From Corynebacterium auris (GTDB taxonomy: Bacteria; Actinomycetota; Actinomycetes; Mycobacteriales; Mycobacteriaceae), in contig NZ_CP047047.1 in the NCBI RefSeq assembly GCF_030408575.1, positions 558,001-622,000 of the forward strand: a stretch of 64,000 nucleotides of DNA, in the 5' to 3' direction. Below are positions 38,193-45,664 of this stretch, piece after piece. The notes under the pieces were generated by a model, which was not told where the DNA came from, did not search any database, and saw only the letters and a program-made list of their open reading frames with translations. A program made the translations under genes and the position numbers. Every line of letters begins with the position of its first letter. The first letter of the stretch is position 1.

Positions 38193-38852
38193 ATGTGTGG
38201 ACGCTTCGTGTTGTTTACCTCGGGCCGCGACCTCCTCGAGGAAATCGGCAATCTGCCCGGCGCGGGTACCGTTGCCGCCCCCGACGGCACCCCGCCGAAG
38301 CGCTATAACATCGCGCCCACCCAGCAGGTGCCGCTTGTCCGCTTCGGCGAGGACGGCGCCCGGCTCGACGCCGCGAGGTGGGGGCTTCTACCGAGCTGGA
38401 AGAAGGACGATAAGGGCCCCGCCCTGTTCAACGCGCGCGGCGAGACCGTCGCGCAAAAACCCTCCTTCCGCTCGGCGTTTCGGGCACGGCGCGGCCTCAT
38501 GGTCCTCGACGGCTACTACGAGTGGAAGCAGGAGGGCGAGGGCAAGCAGCCCTTCTACGTCGCCCCCGACACCGGCCTGCTGTTCGCGGCGGCGCTGTGG
38601 GATACCGGGTGCGAGCGGCTGTCCACGACGATGGTGACCACCGACGCGGCCGAGCAGATGCGGTGGCTGCACCACCGGTTGCCCCTCTTCCTCGAGCCGG
38701 GGGAGGTCGAGCAGTGGGTCCACGGCACCCCGGAGGAGGCCCTCGAGCTGGTGCACCCCTCGCGGGTGGCGGGCCGGCTTCAGGCGCGTGAGGCGGCGGC
38801 GGAGGTCGGCAACGTGCGCAACGACTACGCGGAGCTGATGTCGGCGAACTGA
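38193..38852 (+). CDS. SOS response-associated (SRAP/YedK/HMCES) protein
   Basis: This 219-residue SRAP protein forms a covalent thiazolidine crosslink with abasic sites in single-stranded DNA and shields them. The mature N terminus is the catalytic Cys2 (MCGRFVLF). Other parts are [41 protein letters not shown] with the active-site Glu, and [14 protein letters not shown] with the His. The length is normal. The ATG is 21 bases from the oppositely directed aroA start, and the end overlaps the convergent YbaK gene by 28 bases. Confidence 0.93.
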   Translation: MCGRFVLFTSGRDLLEEIGNLPGAGTVAAPDGTPPKRYNIAPTQQVPLVRFGEDGARLDAARWGLLPSWKKDDKGPALFNARGETVAQKPSFRSAFRARRGLMVLDGYYEWKQEGEGKQPFYVAPDTGLLFAAALWDTGCERLSTTMVTTDAAEQMRWLHHRLPLFLEPGEVEQWVHGTPEEALELVHPSRVAGRLQAREAAAEVGNVRNDYAELMSAN

Positions 38853-39292
38853 GCGCCCGTCAGCTCGGCGAGGGCACCCGGGGCCAGGCGCACGGACAGG
38901 CCGCGCTGCCCCGCGGAGACGGTGAGGGTGTCGAGGGCGGCGAGGGAAGCGTCGATAAGCGTGCTCATACGGGTGCGCGTGCCCAGCGGCGAGATGCCCC
39001 CGACGATGTAGCCCGTGGACCGTTGCGCGCGGGTAGGCTCGGCCATCTCAGCGCGCTTCCAGCCGAGGGCCTTGGCGGCGCGCTTGAGGCTGAGCTGGCG
39101 CGAGACAGGCACGCAGCACACGGCGAGGGAGCCGTCTGGGCCCGCGATCACCAGAGTCTTCGCCACCTCGCCCGCGTCGAGCCCGAGCTTTGCGGCGGAA
39201 TCCCGGCCGAAGTCGCTGCGGCCGGGGGAGTAGGTGAGCACCTCGTGCGCGGTGCCGGCGAGCACCTCGAGGGCGCGTGTTCTGCGGGCCAC
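38825..39292 (-). CDS. YbaK/EbsC-type aminoacyl-tRNA deacylase
   Basis: This 155-residue protein of the YbaK family hydrolyses mischarged Cys-tRNA(Pro) or related aminoacyl-tRNAs. The family pattern is RTRALEVLAGTAHEVLTY, then LDAGEVAKTLVIAGPDGSLAVCCVPVSRQLSLKRAAKAL with the conserved lysines, and TGYIVGGISPLGTRTRM. The GTG start at 39292 is chosen for the AAGGAG site six bases upstream; an ATG at 39328 would extend it. Whether the substrate is Cys-tRNA(Pro) cannot be told by eye. Confidence 0.9.
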   Translation of the reverse strand: MARRTRALEVLAGTAHEVLTYSPGRSDFGRDSAAKLGLDAGEVAKTLVIAGPDGSLAVCCVPVSRQLSLKRAAKALGWKRAEMAEPTRAQRSTGYIVGGISPLGTRTRMSTLIDASLAALDTLTVSAGQRGLSVRLAPGALAELTGAQFADISSA

Positions 39293-39381
39293 TCTTTTCT
39301 CCTTGGGGCCGGTAGCGTGTGTTCCCACATCATCGCAGAGGGGTGCGGCGCCCGGTGCGGGGGTGGCCTACAATAGCCGAC

Positions 39382-39990
39382 ATGGCCGACACAGCCGATA
39401 CTGACCTGCGCGAGCGTTTCACCGACGAGGCGATGCCGCTGCTGGACCAGCTCTACGGCGGCGCGCTGCGGATGACGCGCAACCCCCAGGACGCGGAGGA
39501 CCTCGTCCAGGAGACGTACCTGAAGGCGTTCAACGCCTTTGACAGCTTCAAGCAGGGCACGAACCTGAAGGCGTGGCTGTACCGCATCATGACGAACACG
39601 TACATCAACACCTACCGCAAGAAGCAGCGCCGGCCCCTCGAGACCTCCGCCGACGACATCACCGACCATCAGCTCTACACCTCCAGCTCTCACGACTCCA
39701 CGGGCCTGGAATCCGCCGAGGTGGAGGCGCTGAAGGCCATGCCGAACACGCGGATTTCGCAGGCCCTCAACGAGCTCAACGAGGATTACCGCATGGTGGT
39801 CTACTACGCCGACGTCGAGGGGCTGGCCTACAAGGAGATCGCCGAGGTGATGGACATCCCCCTCGGAACGGTGATGTCGCGCCTGCACCGGGGAAGAAAA
39901 CAGCTCCGCGCGATGTTGAAGGACGTGGCTAACGAACAAGGCATCGGGCTAGAGCCCAAGGACAGCACAGATTCAAGGAGTGGGAACTAA
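39382..39990 (+). CDS. sigH: RNA polymerase sigma factor SigH
   Basis: This 202-residue ECF (group 4) sigma factor directs the heat and thiol-oxidative stress response. Region 2 has [32 protein letters not shown] and the -10 recognition part [18 protein letters not shown]. Region 4 has [42 protein letters not shown]. Its stop and the start of the anti-sigma gene rshA overlap in TAATG, so the two are made together. TACAAT (39369-39374) ends seven bases before the ATG, so one transcript is probably leaderless and made by a housekeeping sigma factor. Confidence 0.95.
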   Translation: MADTADTDLRERFTDEAMPLLDQLYGGALRMTRNPQDAEDLVQETYLKAFNAFDSFKQGTNLKAWLYRIMTNTYINTYRKKQRRPLETSADDITDHQLYTSSSHDSTGLESAEVEALKAMPNTRISQALNELNEDYRMVVYYADVEGLAYKEIAEVMDIPLGTVMSRLHRGRKQLRAMLKDVANEQGIGLEPKDSTDSRSGN

Positions 39991-40265
39991 TGGGAGCCGG
40001 AGACCAGCACAATCCGAGCTGTCAGGAGGCGAGGGAGCTTTTGCTTGAGCTTCTCGACGGCAACCCCGCCCCCGCCCGGGCCACCGCCATCAAGCGGCAG
40101 CTGAGCGCCTGCCCCGAGTGCTTCGGCCAGCTCACTGCCGAGCTGGAGGTGCGCGGGCTCGTGCGCGAGTGCTGCGGTCAGGTCCGTGCCCCCGAGCCCT
40201 TGCGCCAGCGCATTATCACGTCGCTGACCACCGTCTCCGTCACCCGCTACCGCCTTCAGCCCTGA
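39990..40265 (+). CDS. rshA: Anti-sigma factor RshA (redox-sensing), His ligand replaced
   Basis: This 91-residue anti-sigma factor binds and inactivates SigH and releases it on disulfide stress. Its position, overlap with sigH and pattern fit the mycothiol-system anti-sigma-R family. In S. coelicolor RsrA zinc is held by Cys11, His37, Cys41 and Cys44. The same numbering is found here with Cys11 (PSCQEAR), Cys41 and Cys44 (SACPEC), but residue 37 is Gln in place of His. A further pair Cys61-Cys62 (RECC) follows. The altered site may change zinc affinity or redox sensitivity; His7 could be a substitute ligand. The end is followed by a hairpin. Confidence 0.88.
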   Translation: MGAGDQHNPSCQEARELLLELLDGNPAPARATAIKRQLSACPECFGQLTAELEVRGLVRECCGQVRAPEPLRQRIITSLTTVSVTRYRLQP

Positions 40266-40280
40266 CGCTGCACAATGTGA

Positions 40281-40319
40281 GACGCCCCTGCCGGACCGTA
40301 CAGGCCCAGCAGGGGCGTC
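40281..40319. terminator. Hairpin between rshA and the bL37 gene
   Basis: GACGCCCCTG (40281-40290) pairs perfectly with CAGGGGCGTC (40310-40319) across 19 bases. It lies 15 bases past the rshA stop and just before the end of the minus-strand bL37 gene, where it may end both transcripts. Only a short T-rich stretch (GTGCTTTA) follows on the plus strand. A second small palindrome, GAACGCTT and AAGCGTTC (40336-40352), lies next to it. Confidence 0.6.
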
Positions 40320-40341
40320 GTGCTTTAAGCGGGTGAACGCT

Positions 40342-40416
40342 TTAAGCGTTCGGGCGCTTACCGCGGTTAGCGCTCTTCTTGCGGCGATCCTTGCGCTTGC
40401 GACCACGCTTGCTCAT
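40342..40416 (-). CDS. Ribosomal protein bL37 (24-residue, AURKAIP1/COX24 type)
   Basis: This 24-residue, extremely basic protein runs MSKRGRKRKDRR, KKSANRGKRPNA and then stop. It closely resembles bL37, the small actinobacterial large-subunit protein first seen in mycobacterial ribosome structures. AAGGAGG lies ahead of the ATG. It is too short for most gene callers, but the ribosome binding site, codon use and sequence leave little doubt. It sits between rshA and whcE in the opposite direction to rshA. There are 118 bases from its start to the end of whcE with no other feature. Confidence 0.9.
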   Translation of the reverse strand: MSKRGRKRKDRRKKSANRGKRPNA

Positions 40417-40534
40417 CGGGGGCCTCCTTGCTCTGTGTAGCCGGGGTGATTGGTGAACAGGAACTTTACTTTATAGCTCCCGCGCACGCGCCGAAAAATT
40501 GGGTGCCTGCTCTTCGCGCCTTTCGGCAGCCGTC

Positions 40535-40792
40535 TTAGGCGCTCAGGCGCTGGCGGGCGCGCTGCTTGTTGCGGCGCTTGAGGGCGCGGCGCTCCTCCTC
40601 GGACAGTCCGCCCCACACACCGGCGTCCTGGCCGGTTTCCAGGGCCCACTTCAGGCACTGGGAGGTCACGGGGCAGCGGTTGCATACCAGCTTGGCCTGC
40701 GCGATCTGCGCGAGGGCGGGGCCGGAGTTGCCAACCGGAAAGAACAGCTCGGGGTCTTCGTCGCGGCACATTGCTTCGTGGCGCCAATCCAT
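40535..40792 (-). CDS. whcE: WhiB-family iron-sulfur regulator (WhiB1/WhcE type)
   Basis: This 85-residue regulator begins MDWRHEAMCRDEDPELFFPVG. Cys9 and the cluster CNRCPVTSQC make the four-cysteine 4Fe-4S site, and GVWGGLSEEERRALKRRNKQRARQ is the turn and basic tail. It lies beside sigH-rshA, as whcE does in C. glutamicum, where it takes part in the oxidative and heat stress response and is SigH-dependent. AAAGGAG precedes the ATG. A clear SigH-type promoter (GGAA-N-GTT) was not found in the upstream 200 bases. An extended reading upstream adds only unsupported residues. Confidence 0.92.
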   Translation of the reverse strand: MDWRHEAMCRDEDPELFFPVGNSGPALAQIAQAKLVCNRCPVTSQCLKWALETGQDAGVWGGLSEEERRALKRRNKQRARQRLSA

Positions 40793-41316
40793 GGTGAAAT
40801 CTCCTTTGTATGTCTGTGGTCGAGTCGCGTTCGCGCGCGTCACACAACAGCCCCATGGAGGTGGTGCTGAGTGCTGGCGGCGCCTCCAGGTTTTCGCGCG
40901 GCGCGCCCGAGGCTCCGGGGGCCGACGTTCGTTTTCCTGGAGTTAACTCGGTATCGGCCGGGCGTTAAGTCCTGGGCAACCGAGTCTTTATTTTTGCTAC
41001 CCGAGAATGATGGCACGTAAACGGCGAGCGCGCTAGAGGTAAACGCCAAAAAGTGACGCATATCATAATGGGTGCGCGCATGGAATTGAGGGCACGGCGG
41101 GGGGTAAGGCGCCCGTTTCAGGTGTGGGACGCGGTAGACGGTTCGTCTACCTGCCGGTATGTTGTTTCCCTGTGGAACACGTCGAAGGTGCTTAGGGCAA
41201 ATCGCGGGTGGGTTCCCCCCTGCGCGTTACGTGTTGTTCACCTCCCCGGGTATAGCGGTGCCCGCGCTGTGGTGCCGGGCGGCCGGGCCGACATCCGGGG
41301 GCGATACACTGGCGCC
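40793..41316. promoter_or_regulatory. 524-bp gap between whcE and a divergent membrane gene
   Basis: No gene or tRNA was found here. The left half should contain the whcE promoter. An AT-rich stretch lies near 40985-41000 and CATAAT near 41075. A perfect hairpin GGTAGACG-GTT-CGTCTACC occupies 41133-41151 and has no U-run. At the right end TACACT (41305-41310) ends six bases before the GTG of the next gene and looks like its leaderless promoter. The plus frame is open from 41053, but codon use and lack of a start signal speak against coding. Confidence 0.45.
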
Positions 41317-41793
41317 GTGAGCGAGAAGACGAACGCAACCCCGGACCCCATCCCTGCGCCCGAGAGCGCCGCTAAAGTGCCCGCGCCCCTGCGTTTCGGT
41401 TCGGTGGTGGTGTTGCTGCAGTGCCTCGCCGCGTACGTGTACGGGATCTGGCTCGTCGTGGCCAACCTGAGCGGGGTGGCCGATGACAGCCTCACGTCCG
41501 ACTCGGCGGCCGTGGATTACGTGGGCATTGGCACCGCGGTGTTCATCTTCATCATCTTCGGCTTCGTTGCCTATTGCGCCGTGCGCCTCATGCGGGGCAC
41601 CACGTCGGGGACGGGCGCGATTGTGCTTCTGGAGGCCATCCTCGTCGGCGTCGCGTTCTACATGTTCAGCGGCGGGGCCTGGGCGCTGGGCCTGGCTACC
41701 TTGCTCTCCGCGGTCCTCGCGGTCGTCGGCGTGTTCCACCCGGCCTCCGGCGAGCACCTGCGCCAGGTGTACGCGCGCAAGACCGGGCGCTAA
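41317..41793 (+). CDS. Small four-helix membrane protein
   Basis: This 158-residue protein has a hydrophilic N terminus (about 25 residues) and four hydrophobic segments, near residues 28-50, 66-87, 97-114 and 117-135, followed by a basic tail ASGEHLRQVYARKTGR. It resembles uncharacterised corynebacterial membrane proteins at this position. The GTG start fits the TACACT hexamer six bases upstream (leaderless). No conserved catalytic motif is visible. It converges with the gene at 41800. Confidence 0.7.
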   Translation: MSEKTNATPDPIPAPESAAKVPAPLRFGSVVVLLQCLAAYVYGIWLVVANLSGVADDSLTSDSAAVDYVGIGTAVFIFIIFGFVAYCAVRLMRGTTSGTGAIVLLEAILVGVAFYMFSGGAWALGLATLLSAVLAVVGVFHPASGEHLRQVYARKTGR

Positions 41794-41799
41794 GCGGCG

Positions 41800-43017
41800 C
41801 TACTGCGCGGCCAGGTAGACGATTTCCGAGCCTCGCTTCTCGACGACCCCCGCGCCCGCCGAGGAGATGCTCACCGGGCCGGTGAACCCGCCGCGGTCGA
41901 CCGGGATGACCCGCTCTGCGGTCGCATCGGCCCAGTCCACCACGGCCACGCCTTCGGGCGTGGCCACCAGCACCCGCTCGCCGGCGGCTACGCCGGTGCC
42001 CAGGGCTCCGTCGAAGGTGCCGGTCAGGCTCAGGTCGGCGGGGTCGAAGAAGAGCAGCTGGGTGCCGTCCGAGTAGGTCATGTGGTGGGGGAGGTCCGCG
42101 GTGTTGAGCACGTGCAGTGCGTCCCCGAGGGACTCGCCCTCGGCGAGGGCGGGTCCGGGGCCGGACCACAGCAGGTCCCCCCCGTCGCTGTAACTGGTCA
42201 CGAGTGATGTAGCCGGGTCGTAGACGGCTGCGGAGTCCTGCCCCACGGCGAGGAGGTAGGCCCCGGCGGGAAGTTCCACGTCCGCCGAGATTTCGGGCGC
42301 CCGCGAGTCCTCCGGGGTGGCCTGCTGCAGGCGCAGGTGGGTGCCGTCCGCGCAGCGCTCTGTGACGGCGAGCAGCTCTGTGCGGGTCAGCGCCGAGGTG
42401 TGCGTGCACTGGTGTGGCTGCATGCCCGCCTCCTGCGGAGCTTCGACGTTTCCGTATTCCACCGTGCGCACCAGATCGGAGCGCCACAGCTCCGTGCGGG
42501 CGGGGGAGGCATAACCGATGCGGTCGTTGGACACGACCCCCGCGACGTTATCGGGTGCGACGGCGGAGCGCGTCCCCGCGTATTCGCCGGTCAGTGTCGT
42601 AAGCGCGACGACGTCTCCGCAGCCGGCCGGGCCCCGGTAGGTGGCCACCACCTTGCCCCACGCCTGCGCGAGGGAGCACAGCTCGGCATCCCGGGTGTAG
42701 GTCCAGGCGGTCTCGCCGGCGGGTGTCGTCGCGGTGAGCGTATCGTCGGCGTGAGTGATGATCAGCCCGTCCGCAACGACGGGGCGGGCGCCGGGGGAGT
42801 CGTCGTGAAGCCTGAATGCCTCCGTCAGCGTGGTTGGGGCGGCGGTAAGGGTGCCTGATTCCGCGAGCTGGTCCGAGAGGTCGGCGGCGGCGGGGGTGAG
42901 CTCGGCGTCGCGGATGGGTGCCGTGAAAACGGCGGCGGCGACAGCGGCAGCGCTGAGCGCGGCGATCGCGCCGGTGGCGATAAGGTCGCCGCGGGTGCGG
43001 CGCAGAGGGGAGTTCAT
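41800..43017 (-). CDS. Membrane-anchored beta-propeller-like protein of unknown function
   Basis: This 405-residue protein has a short cytoplasmic tail (MNSPLRRTRGD), one membrane helix (about residues 12-34) and an extracellular region with repeated strands such as GLIITHADDTLTATTPAGETAWTY and YDPATSLVTSYSDGGDLLW. This pattern is like a PQQ/WD-type propeller. Three cysteines (ELCSLAQ, AGCGD, HQCTHT) and one more (ERCADG) may form disulfides. The ATG overlaps the stop of the DEAD-box gene in ATGA, so translation is coupled. The function is unknown. Confidence 0.65.
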   Translation of the reverse strand: MNSPLRRTRGDLIATGAIAALSAAAVAAAVFTAPIRDAELTPAAADLSDQLAESGTLTAAPTTLTEAFRLHDDSPGARPVVADGLIITHADDTLTATTPAGETAWTYTRDAELCSLAQAWGKVVATYRGPAGCGDVVALTTLTGEYAGTRSAVAPDNVAGVVSNDRIGYASPARTELWRSDLVRTVEYGNVEAPQEAGMQPHQCTHTSALTRTELLAVTERCADGTHLRLQQATPEDSRAPEISADVELPAGAYLLAVGQDSAAVYDPATSLVTSYSDGGDLLWSGPGPALAEGESLGDALHVLNTADLPHHMTYSDGTQLLFFDPADLSLTGTFDGALGTGVAAGERVLVATPEGVAVVDWADATAERVIPVDRGGFTGPVSISSAGAGVVEKRGSEIVYLAAQ

Positions 43018-44333
43018 CGGCGACCCCGCTTTCCGCCCCGCGAGCCCCGCGACTTCTGCTCCTTGGGCACCTGGGAGGCGGGCACGTCCCGGGCCGGGCC
43101 GACGGAGGGTCCGGCGCCCGCCGGGATATCGAGCGCCTCGAAGAGTTCGGGCGAGGTGGAAAACCAGGAAGGCAGGTCGCTCATGCCCAGGCCGAGCTCG
43201 CTGTTGATCGCCTCCCACTTGCGCTCCTCGTCGAACCCGACCAGGGTGACCGCAATTCCGGAGTTGTTCGCGCGTCCGGTGCGGCCGATGCGGTGGACGT
43301 AGGTCATCGGGTCGTCGGGCGTTTGGTAGTTGATCACGTGAGTGACGTCGTCAACGTCGATGCCGCGGGCCGCGACGTCGGTGGCCACGAGGATCTCTGT
43401 TTCCCCGCTGCGAAACGCGGCGAGCGAACGCTCCCTGGCCTCCTGGCTCATGTCGCCGTGGACGGCGCCGACGGCAAAGCCCCGGGAGGCGAGGTCCGCG
43501 GCAACGTCCGCGGCCGTGCGCTTCGTGCGGGCGAAGACAATCGTCTTGCCGCACCCCCGCGCCTGCAAAATGCGGGCGGTGACCTCGGGCTTGTCCATGC
43601 GGTGCGAGAAGAAGACCACCTGGCGCGTCGTCGTGTGGGTCGGGGCGGCGTCGCCCGTTTCCGCACGAATGTGGACGGGCCGGTTCATCAGCGAACGCGC
43701 GAGGGAGAGGATCTGGCCCGGCATCGTCGCGGAAAAGAGCATCGCCTGCAGCGGGGGCGTGAGCGCGGACCACAGCTTCTGGATGTCGGGCAAAAAGCCC
43801 ATGTCCAGCATCTCGTCCGCCTCGTCGAGCACGAAAATGGCCACCTTGTCCAGGCGCAGCTCGCCGCGCTCGTGGAGGTCTATGAGCCGGCCGGGGGTGC
43901 CCACCACCACGTCCACGCCCGCGTCCAGGGCCGCGATCTGCTCCTCGTAGGGGCGCCCGCCATAGATCGTCGTCACGCGAAGCGGCGTCTGCTCGGCCGC
44001 GGCGGCGAGATCCTCCGTGACCTGGGCCGCGAGCTCGCGCGTGGGTACAACGATCAGGGCGCGGGGGGTGCCGTCGAGCTCGGCGATGTCGGCGTCGTCG
44101 AAGACGCGGTCGAGCAGGGGCACGCCGAAGGCGTAGGTCTTGCCCATGCCGGTGCGGGCCTGCCCGATCAGGTCGCGGCCCTCGAGGGCGAGCGGGATCG
44201 CCAGCTCCTGGATGGAGAAGGGGGCGGTAATGCCGCGCGCAAAGAGCGCGTCCACGATCTCGGCGGCAACGCCGAGCTGCGCGAACGTGGCCTTCTGGCC
44301 GGGGGGTGTTGGACGATCGGCTGGGTGGGGCAC
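43014..44333 (-). CDS. DEAD-box ATP-dependent RNA helicase
   Basis: This 439-residue RNA helicase of the RhlE/DeaD type unwinds RNA, typically in ribosome assembly or mRNA turnover. Motifs in order are the Q motif (ITAPFSIQELAIPLAL), I ARTGMGKT, Ia PTRELA, Ib GTPGRLID, II DEADEML, III SAT, IV VFARTKRTAADVAADL, V ATDVAARGIDVDDV and VI YVHRIGRTGRA. The tail is basic (KEQKSRGSRGGKRGRR). Motif I has GMGKT in place of the usual GSGKT. The GTG start is preceded by TAGGAT six bases upstream, suggesting a leaderless mRNA. Confidence 0.94.
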   Translation of the reverse strand: MPHPADRPTPPGQKATFAQLGVAAEIVDALFARGITAPFSIQELAIPLALEGRDLIGQARTGMGKTYAFGVPLLDRVFDDADIAELDGTPRALIVVPTRELAAQVTEDLAAAAEQTPLRVTTIYGGRPYEEQIAALDAGVDVVVGTPGRLIDLHERGELRLDKVAIFVLDEADEMLDMGFLPDIQKLWSALTPPLQAMLFSATMPGQILSLARSLMNRPVHIRAETGDAAPTHTTTRQVVFFSHRMDKPEVTARILQARGCGKTIVFARTKRTAADVAADLASRGFAVGAVHGDMSQEARERSLAAFRSGETEILVATDVAARGIDVDDVTHVINYQTPDDPMTYVHRIGRTGRANNSGIAVTLVGFDEERKWEAINSELGLGMSDLPSWFSTSPELFEALDIPAGAGPSVGPARDVPASQVPKEQKSRGSRGGKRGRR

Positions 44334-44386
44334 ACCCGTATCCTAACCGGCGGTCGTTACAATGGGGACACTGCTGTTTTGCAGCG

Positions 44387-44434
44387 CCTGGAAGCGCTCC
44401 TGGAAGCGTTCTTGGAAGCGCCCCTGGAAGCGCT
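44387..44434. repeat. 12-bp tandem repeat, four copies
   Basis: Four consecutive 12-base units, CCTGGAAGCGCT, CCTGGAAGCGTT, CTTGGAAGCGCC and CCTGGAAGCGCT, fill 44387-44434 in the gap between the DEAD-box gene and the DUF3107 gene. Because the period is four codons, a small frame from ATG 44362 to TAG 44434 reads a repeated Trp-Lys-Arg-Ser/Pro unit. A TACAAT hexamer at 44359-44364 overlaps that ATG, and TATTAG at 44450 is a candidate -10 for the DUF3107 gene. Confidence 0.8.
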
Positions 44435-44480
44435 AGCGCAACGGAAAATCTATTAGTCGAAGGACAGTGATTCAGCACCC

Positions 44481-44705
44481 ATGGACATCAAGATCGGGCT
44501 CGCCGAAAGCCCCCGCGAACTCGTGATCACCAGCTCCGGCGACCAGGAGGAAATCCTGGGGCGCATCTCCCGCGCCATCGAGGGCGGGGAGCCCACGCTG
44601 ACGCTTACCGACGACCGCGGCCGCAGCTTCGTCATCCGCACCGAGCGCATCTCCTACGCCGAGGTCGGCAGCGCCACCGCGCGCACGGTTGGCTTCGCCT
44701 CCTAA
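44481..44705 (+). CDS. DUF3107 family protein
   Basis: This 74-residue protein belongs to the actinobacterial DUF3107 family: MDIKIGLAESPRELVITSSG, then EEILGRISRAIEGGEPTLTLTDDRGRSFVIRTERISYAEVG. It is a small, probably all-beta cytoplasmic protein of unknown function found next to this helicase and DUF3152 gene in many actinobacteria. TATTAG near 44450 is a possible -10 and GAAGGAC lies about 15 bases before the ATG. Confidence 0.85.
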   Translation: MDIKIGLAESPRELVITSSGDQEEILGRISRAIEGGEPTLTLTDDRGRSFVIRTERISYAEVGSATARTVGFAS

Positions 44706-44727
44706 GGCCGGGATACATTAGGTCCCC

Positions 44728-45642
44728 ATGACCCCACGCCACGCGCCCGAACCAGGACACAGCGAGCCCTTCCTCGTGCGCTTTGCCAGGGAGTACGGCT
44801 GGCGCGCCTACGCTATTCCGGTGCTCGCCGTGGTGACGGTCCTCGTGCTGGTCAACATGGTTAACAACCCCGGCGACAGGGTCGTGGCGGCGCCCTCCGC
44901 GGCAACGCAGGAGGAGGGTGGGGCGGGACACACCCACGAGGAGCAGGCGGCGCGCACCATGGTGGACCTGCCGGAGTCCGTCCCCGCCCTCGATGAGCTG
45001 CCCCCCGGCGGCCCGTACACCGAGCAGGGCGCCGGGACGTACCGCGAGGTGGGCGCGCCGGGCGCAGCCGTGGGGCAGGGCGAGGAGCTGGTGGTGCGCT
45101 ACGTGGTCGAGGTCGAGGACGGCGTGGATACCGCGACGTACGGCGGCGATGACGCCTTCGCCACGCTTATCGACGCCACCTTCGCCGACCCCCGAGGATG
45201 GACCAACGACCCGCGCTTCCGTTTCGAGCGGGTCACCGCCGCTGACGATCCCAACCTGCGCATCCAGCTGACCTCCGTGGGAACGACCGCCGAGCGCTGC
45301 GGCGGCAACTTGGAGATGGAGGTCAGCTGCCGCACGACCATTACGGGTGAGAGCACCGTGGTGCTCAACGAATCTCGCTGGGTGCGCGGCGCTCGCCCCT
45401 TCGAGGGGGATCTGGGCCGGTACCGGCAGTACCTCATCAACCACGAGGTGGGCCACGCGATCGGCTTCGCCGAGCACGAGCCCTGCCCCGCCGACGGCGA
45501 GCTGGCGCCGGTGATGATGCAGCAGACGCTGAGCCTGAACAACGCCGAGCTGCACTCCCTGGACCCAGAGGAGGTCTATCCGGACACGCCGGAGACGTGC
45601 CTGGCCAACCCGTGGCCGTACCCCCAGCCCCCGGCGCAGTAA
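44728..45642 (+). CDS. DUF3152 metalloprotease-like exported protein
   Basis: This 304-residue protein has one N-terminal membrane helix (about residues 30-48), a Gly/Ala/Glu-rich linker and a C-terminal DUF3152 domain with a zinc-peptidase signature. The motif NHEVGHAIGFAEHEPC has His239, Glu240 and His243, then Gly246 and a third His at 250, one residue further than the HExxHxxGxxH spacing of metzincins; Glu249 takes the usual place. A Met-rich segment PVMMQQT follows, as in a Met-turn. Cys pairs (ERCGG, VSCRT, EPCPAD, ETCLAN) suggest disulfides outside the cell. TACATT ends eight bases before the ATG. The substrate is unknown. Confidence 0.83.
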   Translation: MTPRHAPEPGHSEPFLVRFAREYGWRAYAIPVLAVVTVLVLVNMVNNPGDRVVAAPSAATQEEGGAGHTHEEQAARTMVDLPESVPALDELPPGGPYTEQGAGTYREVGAPGAAVGQGEELVVRYVVEVEDGVDTATYGGDDAFATLIDATFADPRGWTNDPRFRFERVTAADDPNLRIQLTSVGTTAERCGGNLEMEVSCRTTITGESTVVLNESRWVRGARPFEGDLGRYRQYLINHEVGHAIGFAEHEPCPADGELAPVMMQQTLSLNNAELHSLDPEEVYPDTPETCLANPWPYPQPPAQ

Positions 45643-45664
45643 CAGTTTTGTAGGCTCACACACC

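Noticed and set aside
40850..41000. SigH-dependent promoter of whcE
   Set aside because: No GGAA and GTT pair with 16-20 bases spacing was found on the minus strand, although SigH control is expected from relatives.
41133..41151. tRNA T-arm
   Set aside because: The loop has only three bases and no acceptor or anticodon stem could be found around it.
41053..41316. In-frame 88-codon extension of the membrane protein
   Set aside because: No start signal, unlike codon use, and a TACACT promoter element lies inside it just before GTG 41317.
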